From: an uncultured Ignavibacteriota bacterium
Lineage (GTDB): Bacteria; Bacteroidota; Ignavibacteria; Tepidaquicellales; Tepidaquicellaceae
Direction: 5' to 3'
Assembly (NCBI GenBank): GCA_937959065.1
Contig: CALGOI010000291.1
Span: 1-7,722 of the forward strand
DNA: 7,722 nucleotides
The stretch's first letter is position 1, and the number at the start of each line of letters is the position of its first letter. This document shows positions 1 through 6,072 of the stretch, in pieces. The position numbers and the translations under genes were made by a program. Below the pieces are notes generated by a model. The model saw only the letters and a program-made list of their open reading frames with translations, did no database searches and was not told where the DNA came from.

Positions 1-335
1 GCATCTACCGGGAATTTAAAGTTAGATTCGGTTCTAAGATTTGAAAAGGTAAAAAAATCCACACCAAAGGAGTAGAGGTTATTTCCTTCCTCGTAACCAA
101 TAAGATCAAACTCAACACCTATATCCAGACGAAGATAATCGGCACCCACATCCTTAAATGCACCTACTCTTGGCTCAAAAACAGATGCTTCGAGCGGTTT
201 GAAGACTCTTTGGGTTTTGATGAAAAAGAATGTACCTTTTGAAGAATTCGTATCTGATGTCTGTGAATAGGATAATACAGGTATGAAAATAATGGAAATG
301 AGTAAAACCGATATCGATCTTTGAAAGATTTTCAA
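1..335 (-). CDS. Secreted protein of unknown function, N-terminal part (3' end beyond window)
   Basis: The frame opens at a TTG codon (335-333) directly after an in-frame TAA (338-336), so TTG is the only credible start, 6 bases after the stop of the VWA gene. About 111 codons are visible and the frame is still open at base 1. The product begins MKIFQRSISVLLISIIFIPV and continues LSYSQTSDTN, a classic Sec signal peptide: basic n-region, hydrophobic core, probable cleavage near Ser-Tyr-Ser-Gln. The mature part contains FEPRVGAFKDVGADYLRLDI and ends in FTFSNLRTESNFKFPVDA, a beta-rich pattern with alternating aromatic residues typical of periplasmic or outer-membrane proteins. It faintly resembles DUF1207-like envelope proteins, but I cannot confirm that. 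A weak AAGGA lies about 17 bases upstream, so translation may be coupled to the preceding gene. Function unknown. Confidence 0.75.
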   Translation of the reverse strand, partial: MKIFQRSISVLLISIIFIPVLSYSQTSDTNSSKGTFFFIKTQRVFKPLEASVFEPRVGAFKDVGADYLRLDIGVEFDLIGYEEGNNLYSFGVDFFTFSNLRTESNFKFPVD

Positions 336-341
336 TTACTG

Positions 342-1433
342 TTAGCGTTGATTCCTTCTGTTTCTGAGATAGTCCCCAAATACTACTCTTCCAAGGTCAT
401 CCAGGTCGGCGTAGTAAGCCTTCCCATTGTTAGCTTTCGTAAAGTCGTCAACGAAGCTTCTCAAATAATAATCCTGCGCTATCATAAACGTAGTGATCTT
501 TATCTTTTCCCTTCGGCAGGCAACTGCTTCGTCCAGGGTCTTGTTCACGATCCTCGGATCCAGACCGAACGAATTCTTATATATTCTTCCGTCATCAGTA
601 AATATAGCTGACGGTTTACCATCCGTTATCATGAAAATCTGCTTATTGGATGTCCCCTTCTTTTTTAGTATGTTTCGTGCTAGTCTTAACCCGGCTCTTG
701 TATTTGTATGGAATGGACCAACTGCAATGAACGGTAGGTCTTTTACGGGAACTTCCTGCGCATCATCCCCGAATAACACAATACTCAGCCTGTCTTTGCT
801 GAATTTCGAAAGGATCAACTCAGACAGTGCAAGTGCAACTTCCTTAGCGGGGGTTATCCTGTCCTCGCCATATAATATCATGCTGTGTGAAATGTCTATC
901 ATCAATACAGTAGCACAGCTGGTAATGTGCTCTGTTTCATAGACTTCGATGTCATCTTCAGAAAGTCTGAAATTATCGGGTCCAGAATTTACAAATGCGT
1001 TTTTAATTGTGGAAGTAAGGTCGATGTTTGTTACCTGGTCACCAAATTCATATTTCTTTAACTCACTGAGCTTATCTACGCCTTTTCCGCTTTTGTTGGT
1101 ATCGTGGAAGCCGGCTGTATCAATCTTCATATTACCGAAGATCTTCTTTAGAGAGTCCTTGCGCATTCTTTGTGAACCTTTGGAGGTAAGAATGTTCATT
1201 CCCTCTTTATTTGCAATATACCCCTGCTTCTTTAACTCGTCTATAAAGTCGGAGAACGTTAGCTCATCATCAAATATCTCATACTCTACACCCATCTCTT
1301 CAAGCCAATCGAGAACTTCATCTACATTCCCATTGGTTTGTATCATCAGATAACTAAAGAGTGAAAACAACTCTTCGAGTCTTTTATCGTCAGTTTTTGA
1401 CCAGGGTTTCCATTTTGAGTATTGTATTAACAT
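342..1433 (-). CDS. VWA-domain protein, ChlD/BatA-like, with complete MIDAS motif
   Basis: A 363-residue protein with no signal peptide, so probably cytoplasmic. Residues 1-110 form a helical N-terminal region (ELFSLFSYLMIQTNGNVDEV, then LTFSDFIDELKKQGYI) of the type found in VWA partners of MoxR or magnesium-chelatase-like AAA+ ATPases. Residues 174-340 are a von Willebrand A domain: the MIDAS DxSxS is D180-I-S182-H-S184, the threonine segment is HTNTRAG (242-248), and the acidic loop is ITDGKP (269-274). All metal-binding positions look intact, which suggests real Mg2+-dependent protein binding. Such proteins usually act as adaptors for a AAA+ ATPase that remodels or inserts cofactors into target proteins; no such ATPase is in this window. 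The ATG at 1433 is preceded by GGGA at a spacing of about 6 bases. The gene starts 11 bases after nuoN and is probably in the same transcript. The domain call is strong; the specific target is unknown. Confidence 0.9.
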   Translation of the reverse strand: MLIQYSKWKPWSKTDDKRLEELFSLFSYLMIQTNGNVDEVLDWLEEMGVEYEIFDDELTFSDFIDELKKQGYIANKEGMNILTSKGSQRMRKDSLKKIFGNMKIDTAGFHDTNKSGKGVDKLSELKKYEFGDQVTNIDLTSTIKNAFVNSGPDNFRLSEDDIEVYETEHITSCATVLMIDISHSMILYGEDRITPAKEVALALSELILSKFSKDRLSIVLFGDDAQEVPVKDLPFIAVGPFHTNTRAGLRLARNILKKKGTSNKQIFMITDGKPSAIFTDDGRIYKNSFGLDPRIVNKTLDEAVACRREKIKITTFMIAQDYYLRSFVDDFTKANNGKAYYADLDDLGRVVFGDYLRNRRNQR

Positions 1434-1444
1434 ATCGTCCCATA

Positions 1445-2875
1445 TTAGATCATTTTAAACATTGTAAAGAATAACTCAGGATAAACACCAAATACAAGAG
1501 TACCTATAATAGCTAATCCTACTCCTGTCATTGCAAGAGGTGATACTTTATAGGTTTGCTCCGCGATGGCGGGCTCGGTTGAATCACTGAACCACATATA
1601 CACTATTACCTTAATATAATAGTAAACAGAAATAACGCTTATAAGAATACCTACAATAGACAGAGCGACCAAATTCGCCTGAATAGCAGCATAGAATAAG
1701 TAATACTTACCCCAGAATCCCGCGAACGGCGGAATACCAGCTAAAGAAAACATGAAAATAGTCAGGAAAGTGGCAAGAACGGGGCTTCTTTTTGCCAGTC
1801 CCTTATAATCATCGAGCGATATATTTTTAAAGTCTTTCCCATCCTGCGTTTTGGTCTCGATTATCGAAACAATAATAAATGCACCAAGCTGCATAAATGT
1901 GTAAGCAACCAGGTAGTATGTAACAGCTTTAAGTGAGAATCCGTTCAAAGCAGCAACACCAACCATAAGGTATCCTGCGCTGGCTATAGATGAATATGCA
2001 AGCAGCCGCTTTATATTACTTTGAGCCAACGCGATTACGCTACCAAACATCATCGTTAATATGGCAGCAAGGGAAAATACTATTCTGAAATCGACAAGAT
2101 TTAAAAATATAATGAACTGAACTATAGTTACGACAGCAGCAATTTTAACTGAAGTAGACATCATACCCGATACAATAGTAGGTGCTCCGTCATAAACATC
2201 CGGTATCCACATATGGAACGGGAATATACCAATCTTAAAGAAGAATCCTATAATAAATAATCCAACTCCTATGTAAAATATCGGGCTTTTTAATGTGAGA
2301 GACTGAGCAGTAATAATACTCAGCTTCGTTGTACCTGTTACCCCATACATTAGTGCCATTCCATATAATAAAAATCCTGTCATAAAAGCACCCAACAGGA
2401 AATACTTCATTGCGCTTTCATTGGATTTTATTCTCCTTCTCAAAAAACCCGCGAGGACATAAAAACAAACCGACATTAACTCGAGCCCAAGAAATACAAC
2501 GATTATATCATTAGCCTGAACCATCAATATCATTCCCATTACCGAGAATAATAACAGCGAATAGAACTCTCCAAAATTAATATCTTCTTTTATCAGGTAA
2601 CTCTTTGACGCAAACAGAGTTATAAGAATACCTACAAATATTATAATAGAAAATGATGTCCCGATGTTATTGATCTTCAGGAACTCATTGTACAGTATCA
2701 TATTGAGATCAATTTGCATTACGCTGGTGACAATTGCTGCTATCACAGAAATTATACTAAACCAGAATACTACCTCTCTGTTTTTTGTAAATGCATCCAG
2801 CAATAATGTCACAATTGATGCAAACGAGATTATTAAAAGCGGAAGTGAGTTTTGGAGATCGGTTAGATGGATCAT
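1445..2875 (-). CDS. nuoN: NADH-quinone oxidoreductase subunit N (complex I)
   Basis: A 476-residue polytopic inner-membrane protein with about 14 hydrophobic segments, matching the usual NuoN length and the proton-antiporter (Proton_antipo_M, Mrp-like) family. Residues matching the known proton-channel set are visible: Glu132 in LGLELMSVCFYVLAG, Lys214 in FFFKIGIFPFHMW, Lys244 in TSVKIAAV, and Lys390 in FAGFWGKYYLF. The HMWIPDVYDGAPT segment (221-233) and SNIKRLLAYSSIASAGY (286-302) are family signatures. It forms one of the proton-pumping modules of the membrane arm of complex I, driven by NADH oxidation and quinone reduction. The ATG at 2875 lies 6 bases after the stop of the VanZ-like gene and has no clear ribosome-binding site. 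Its context is odd: the nuoL and nuoM genes that normally precede nuoN are replaced by vanZ-like, nnrE-nnrD and rpe genes. NuoN is very likely rather than NuoM/L, given length and motifs. Confidence 0.95.
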   Translation of the reverse strand: MIHLTDLQNSLPLLIISFASIVTLLLDAFTKNREVVFWFSIISVIAAIVTSVMQIDLNMILYNEFLKINNIGTSFSIIIFVGILITLFASKSYLIKEDINFGEFYSLLLFSVMGMILMVQANDIIVVFLGLELMSVCFYVLAGFLRRRIKSNESAMKYFLLGAFMTGFLLYGMALMYGVTGTTKLSIITAQSLTLKSPIFYIGVGLFIIGFFFKIGIFPFHMWIPDVYDGAPTIVSGMMSTSVKIAAVVTIVQFIIFLNLVDFRIVFSLAAILTMMFGSVIALAQSNIKRLLAYSSIASAGYLMVGVAALNGFSLKAVTYYLVAYTFMQLGAFIIVSIIETKTQDGKDFKNISLDDYKGLAKRSPVLATFLTIFMFSLAGIPPFAGFWGKYYLFYAAIQANLVALSIVGILISVISVYYYIKVIVYMWFSDSTEPAIAEQTYKVSPLAMTGVGLAIIGTLVFGVYPELFFTMFKMI

Positions 2876-2881
2876 AGAGAA

Positions 2882-3790
2882 TTAATATACTTTTTTTATT
2901 TTTACTTCTGATGTTTTAACTCGCTTTAAAAGTTCTCCCTGGTAATCAACATCCAGATGAAACTCTACTTTTTCCGGGAGGGGCTTTGTTCTGTCTATGT
3001 ATTTAACTTTAAGGTCGTGATAAACTTTTATCTCTATGCTCCTGTCACTGGTCTTGAAAATCTCAATCGTAACCTTTTTTCTTTTTACAGTATATTCGGG
3101 AAAAACTATCCTGAAATTAGATACATTGAAATTATCCCTCTCCATTTCAATGTAACTGCTCTCCAGTTTATTGACTCTAATCTGAACATAGAACCTGTAA
3201 TTCTCCTTCTCCGGATCTACTACCGGCATCATATCAAACCATGACTCTACATCCTGCACAAATATATCAAGGTTTACATCAAGGATTTGTTTCCTTCCGT
3301 AATATGATTCTTCATCTTCAGAATCATATGTACCCGGTGGTGGTGAACTTGCGCAGCCGGATAAAAAAGATAGAGATACAAGAACACCAGCAACTGCTCT
3401 TTTTAACTTATTCGATTTTCTGCTTAATATTATTTTCATAATTATGTAAACAAAAAATGCTCCTAAAGTGTCCGCTATTGCGTCAAAAAAATCACCATCC
3501 CTTTGAGGCACAAAATACTGGTGGATTTCATCTGTAATACCATAAAGAACAGTAAATAACAAAGAAAACTCTAAAGCGTAATTTTTTAATTTAACACTTT
3601 TATTTTGATTTTTTAAGGAATAAAAGAATAAAAGGAAAAGTATAGCATAGGCTATAAAATGAGCTGCTTTATCCCAGGACAGCACAGGAATATTATCAAC
3701 AGAAGGAGAAGGAAAAGAGGATTGTATAAATATTGCCGCACAAAATAATATTACCGGCAGATGGTATCTGTAAAATGGTTTAATAATCAA
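2882..3790 (-). CDS. VanZ-like membrane domain fused to a lipoprotein-like domain
   Basis: A 302-residue protein. Residues 1-122 are a VanZ-like domain with four predicted membrane helices and the family motifs SWDKAAHFIAYAILFLL (38-54), DEIHQYFVPQRDGD (87-100) and FFDAIADTLGAF (101-112). Residues 123-131 (SRKSNKLKR) are strongly basic. Then comes a hydrophobic stretch AVAGVLVSLSF (132-142) ending in the lipobox L143-S144-G145-C146 and a Ser/Pro-rich linker. Residues 166-302 look like a beta-rich soluble domain I do not recognise. With an N-in topology, the basic loop would be cytoplasmic and Cys146 would face the periplasm, as lipoprotein processing needs. The start is TTG at 3790-3788, overlapping the TGA of nnrD by four bases, with AAGG about 8 bases upstream. 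VanZ domains are linked to glycopeptide resistance only in some cases; here the role is unknown. An internal ATG at 3439-3437 (Met118) could give a separate lipoprotein but lacks a well-placed Shine-Dalgarno site. Confidence 0.85.
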   Translation of the reverse strand: MIIKPFYRYHLPVILFCAAIFIQSSFPSPSVDNIPVLSWDKAAHFIAYAILFLLFFYSLKNQNKSVKLKNYALEFSLLFTVLYGITDEIHQYFVPQRDGDFFDAIADTLGAFFVYIIMKIILSRKSNKLKRAVAGVLVSLSFLSGCASSPPPGTYDSEDEESYYGRKQILDVNLDIFVQDVESWFDMMPVVDPEKENYRFYVQIRVNKLESSYIEMERDNFNVSNFRIVFPEYTVKRKKVTIEIFKTSDRSIEIKVYHDLKVKYIDRTKPLPEKVEFHLDVDYQGELLKRVKTSEVKIKKVY

Positions 3791-4191
3791 TTGGTAAACC
3801 TTAATTTAGCAGGACCTATCTCACCTAAAAGGTCACTGGCGATTGTAGAACTACCTCCGGTCTTCTCATATAAAATATCACCGCAATACCCATGTAAATA
3901 AACTCCTGAAATCGCACTCTGCAATGCAATCCCTGTCTGGGAGTAAAGTCCTGATATAATTCCTGCAAGTACGTCACCCGTTCCTACCGTAGCCAGATTT
4001 TCATGACCGGTGGAATTTATATATGTGCTATTCCCATCAGTTATAATAGTCGGAGCATTTTTCAAAACTAAAACGACACCATAATCTAAAGCGAACGATT
4101 TAGCTTTTGAGTAAAAATCATCCTTGAGTTCATCGGCTGTGATGCCCAGCAGTCCTGCGAATTCACCAAGGTGCGGAGTAATTGTTATCTT
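3787..4191 (-). pseudogene. nnrD: C-terminal part of nnrD (ADP-dependent NAD(P)HX dehydratase), separated by an in-frame TGA
   Basis: This is the remainder of the bifunctional gene that starts at 5334, in the same frame directly after the TGA at 4194-4192. It encodes 134 residues: KITITPHLGEFAGLLG (the conserved TPH-GE segment), then VLVLKNAPTIITDG, then ENLATVGTGDVLAGIISGLY with the catalytic-type Asp of GTGD (codon 454 of the full gene), ending in LRFTN and TGA. These motifs are well preserved, so the inactivation is recent or the stop is not real. The fragment has no usable start of its own: no ATG, GTG or well-placed TTG lies near its beginning; the only in-frame TTG (4065) sits inside the domain. 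On its own it would not fold into a dehydratase. Its final TGA overlaps the TTG start of the VanZ-like gene. Confidence 0.85.
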
Positions 4192-4194
4192 TCA
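4192..4194 (-). other. In-frame TGA interrupting nnrE-nnrD
   Basis: The codons around it read ATA AAA AAA AGT AAT TGA AAG ATA ACA ATT, i.e. IIKKSN-stop-KITITPH. Coding similarity to the NnrD family is continuous on both sides in one frame, between the DADGLSAL motif and the TPH-GE motif, a variable spot where many residues are tolerated. One base change (for example from CGA or GGA) would explain it. TGA is used as a genuine terminator at the end of this same gene, and Trp is written TGG throughout the window, so general reassignment of TGA is unlikely. Confidence 0.9.
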
Positions 4195-5334
4195 ATTACT
4201 TTTTTTTATAATGTCCGTATGGACATTCAATGCAGATAAGCCGTCAGCATCTATAACATAATTATGTTGGATTTCGTTTAAAATTTTCCTGACCAGCTGC
4301 ATAGTATCTTTATCCCTGCTCATTCCCGGGCCTATCAGTGTAACATCACTCCATTCTATCTTTTCTTTTATTAAATCGTACCCATTTGATGAAATAGAGA
4401 CATTGTCGGTCTCGGGTAGTGGTAATTTAACCACATCGGTAAGTTTCTTTTCCATAATATCATCGAGAGATTCAGGAAAACCAACAACAATTGCCCCGCT
4501 ACCTGCTCGAAGTGCTGCCTCCGTGGACAAAGTAGCAGCACCCGTGTATCCCTTTGCACCTGCCAAAACAAAAACCTTACCTCCCGAATATTTATGTGAG
4601 GTTGCTCCCCTTTTAGGGATATTCACATCGCTTTCTTCAACTTCATATATTCTTTCTTTATTATTCATATCGAAGATAAAGTCAGGAACACCAATATTCA
4701 TTACTTCTACAATACCACTCCTTTCTTTCCCGGTATAAAATATCGAATTAAACTTTTTCGTTCCCATCGAAAGCGTATAGTCAGCTTTTACAAATTCCTT
4801 TTGCTGGTTAAAATTTTCCAGACCCGATGGAGTATCTATAGAAACAACCGTAAGATTATTTTCATCATTCACCTGCTTCACTACTGATTTTACATGCTCA
4901 TCCAGTTCGCCTCTGAAACCAACCCCGAAGATTGCATCAATTACCAGTTGCTTACGTCCCGATAAATAGTTTTTCAGATCTATGAAATGCTTAAGTGAGT
5001 ATAGCTCGATTAACTCCCCGGGTGTATTTTCCAATATTTCATAATTTATTCTTGCGTCGCCTTTTAACTCATTCGGTGGATAAACTGATATAACTTTTGA
5101 TTTATATCCATTAATGACGAGATGACGTGCTATTACAAACCCATCACCTGCATTATTACCCTTCCCGGTAAGTATAATTACAGGTTCGCTGAGCAGATCT
5201 TTAAAATGTGATATTATATATTTCGCGGAATTGAGTCCGGCATTTTCCATCAGGACAATGGAAGGAATGCTTAAATCTTCGATGATCTTTGTCTCTACTT
5301 TGAGGACTTCGTTATTAAAAAAAACGTTCTTCAT
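4192..5334 (-). CDS. nnrE: NAD(P)H-hydrate epimerase plus truncated NAD(P)H-hydrate dehydratase (5' part of interrupted nnrE-nnrD gene)
   Basis: It encodes 380 residues before an in-frame TGA; with the same-frame remainder the gene would span 5334-3787 and about 515 codons, the usual size of the fused YjeF-type enzyme. Residues 1-230 are the epimerase (YjeF_N) domain: SIPSIVLMENAG (22-33), the substrate loop GKGNNAGDGF (57-66), IDAIFGVGFRG (132-142) and VSIDTPSG (164-171). Residues 239-380 begin the ribokinase-like dehydratase: KRGATSHKYSGGKVFVLAG (241-259), GYTGAATLSTEAALRAGSG, LIGPGMSRD (333-341) and VIDADGLSAL (360-369). The epimerase interconverts R and S forms of NAD(P)HX; the dehydratase restores NAD(P)H using ADP or ATP. 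As read, the epimerase half could be made, but the dehydratase lacks its TPH-GE and GTGD parts. The ATG follows the rpe stop by 7 bases, without a strong ribosome-binding site. Confidence 0.93.
   Translation of the reverse strand: MKNVFFNNEVLKVETKIIEDLSIPSIVLMENAGLNSAKYIISHFKDLLSEPVIILTGKGNNAGDGFVIARHLVINGYKSKVISVYPPNELKGDARINYEILENTPGELIELYSLKHFIDLKNYLSGRKQLVIDAIFGVGFRGELDEHVKSVVKQVNDENNLTVVSIDTPSGLENFNQQKEFVKADYTLSMGTKKFNSIFYTGKERSGIVEVMNIGVPDFIFDMNNKERIYEVEESDVNIPKRGATSHKYSGGKVFVLAGAKGYTGAATLSTEAALRAGSGAIVVGFPESLDDIMEKKLTDVVKLPLPETDNVSISSNGYDLIKEKIEWSDVTLIGPGMSRDKDTMQLVRKILNEIQHNYVIDADGLSALNVHTDIIKKSN
4200..4207 (-). repeat. A8 homopolymer tract just before the in-frame stop
   Basis: Eight consecutive A residues on the coding strand (T on the plus strand) lie five bases before the TGA. 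Homopolymers of this length are prone to replication, transcription and sequencing slippage. A single slip here does not rescue the gene: one shifted frame meets TAA at once (AAG TAA) and the other meets TAA four codons later (GTA ATT GAA AGA TAA). Confidence 0.8.
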
Positions 5335-5341
5335 CAGTCAC

Positions 5342-5998
5342 TTACCCGGAAATTAATTCCCTCATTTTTGATATTACTTCTTTTCTGTCTTTTTGTTTGA
5401 ATATCGACGAACCGCAGACAAACATATCAACCCCTGCATCCGATAAAGATTTAATGTTATCCAATCCAACGCCGCCATCGACTTCGATCATGCATGTCGT
5501 TTTCTTAAACTCGATCATACCTTTTAAATCTTCAACTTTATCTACTACATTTGGTATAAATTTCTGTCCACCAAAGCCCGGATTGACACTCATCAATAAA
5601 ATAAAATCAGCATATACAATTATGTCCTTTAATACATCTGTTGGTGTTGCCGGGTTTAAAACTACCCCTGCCTTTATACCGAGATCCTTGATCTGATTTA
5701 CCAGCCGGTTTACGTGATAATTATTCTCATAATGTACGGAAATATAATCAGCTCCGGCTTTATAAAATTCTTCAATGTAAAGCTCAGGATTATTTATCAT
5801 TAAATGCACATCTAACGGCAAATCCGTTATATTATTGATCTGGGAGACTATTTCCGGTCCATAACTGATGTTTGGGACGAAGTGACCATCCATTATGTCA
5901 CAATGAATGATATCAGCTCCGGCTTCTTCAATATCTTTGATTTCCTCACCAAGTCTGGTAAAGTCAGCTGCAAGAATAGATGGACAAATCTTTTTCAT
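5342..5998 (-). CDS. rpe: Ribulose-phosphate 3-epimerase
   Basis: A 218-residue TIM-barrel enzyme, full length for the family, that interconverts D-ribulose 5-phosphate and D-xylulose 5-phosphate in the cytoplasm (pentose-phosphate pathway). The N-terminus KKICPSILAADFTRLGEEI is diagnostic. Metal and acid-base residues are all present: His32 and Asp34 in HCDIMDGHFVPN (32-43), His65 in LDVHLMI, and Asp174 in MIEVDGGVG (170-178). The mobile phosphate loop MSVNPGFGGQKF (136-147) and the GSSIF segment (196-200) are also conserved. ATG at 5998 is the first codon of the conserved N-terminus. There is no Shine-Dalgarno site, only an AT-rich leader, and a terminator hairpin ends about 14 bases upstream. 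The gene is followed after 7 bases by nnrE-nnrD and is probably first in a six-gene transcript. Confidence 0.97.
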   Translation of the reverse strand: MKKICPSILAADFTRLGEEIKDIEEAGADIIHCDIMDGHFVPNISYGPEIVSQINNITDLPLDVHLMINNPELYIEEFYKAGADYISVHYENNYHVNRLVNQIKDLGIKAGVVLNPATPTDVLKDIIVYADFILLMSVNPGFGGQKFIPNVVDKVEDLKGMIEFKKTTCMIEVDGGVGLDNIKSLSDAGVDMFVCGSSIFKQKDRKEVISKMRELISG

Positions 5999-6012
5999 AT
6001 ATTAAATTTAAC

Positions 6013-6048
6013 AAAAACCCCCGAAAAGTTAAGTTACTTTCGGGGGTT
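6013..6048 (-). terminator. Rho-independent terminator after the PASTA gene, directly upstream of rpe
   Basis: The arms 6016-6026 and 6038-6048 are perfectly complementary (11 pairs, with a five G-C core), separated by an 11-base loop. On the minus strand the 3' arm runs into a TTTTT tract (6017-6013), while the plus-strand side has no comparable T run, so it acts on minus-strand transcription. It lies 24 bases after the stop of the PASTA gene and ends 14 bases before the rpe start. Confidence 0.9.
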
Positions 6049-6072
6049 CAGAATCTTATTTAAAAAACATTA

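Noticed and set aside
330..340. An 11-base identical string (330-340 and 4190-4200) as a repeat or att site
   Set aside because: Only 11 AT-rich bases, with flanks that diverge at once; expected by chance and inside or next to coding sequence at both places.
493..1353. Open frames on the plus strand (493-942 and 949-1353)
   Set aside because: They lie antisense within the VWA gene, whose MIDAS domain is unmistakable; their translations have no recognisable motif.
2882..3790. Glycopeptide resistance gene vanZ
   Set aside because: Only the VanZ-like domain is shared; there is no vanA-type cluster nearby, and most VanZ-domain proteins have no known resistance role.
3787..4065. A separate small gene starting at the TTG at 4065
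   Set aside because: The TTG is an ordinary Leu codon inside a conserved NnrD strand (VLVLKNAPT), with homology continuing upstream to the TGA.
4192..4194. TGA read as a sense codon (genetic code 4 or 25)
   Set aside because: It is the only in-frame TGA in the window; TGA ends this same gene at 3789-3787 and Trp is coded by TGG throughout. A lineage with reassigned TGA would show many internal TGAs.
4150..4194. TGA as selenocysteine codon
   Set aside because: NnrD is not a known selenoprotein family, the position is not catalytic, and downstream only a tiny CACC/GGTG pairing with a two-base loop is seen, not a credible SECIS hairpin.
4371..4738. Overlapping frames within nnrE-nnrD (4371-4571 minus, 4403-4738 plus)
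   Set aside because: Both lie across conserved NnrD motifs read in the true frame and look like shadows.
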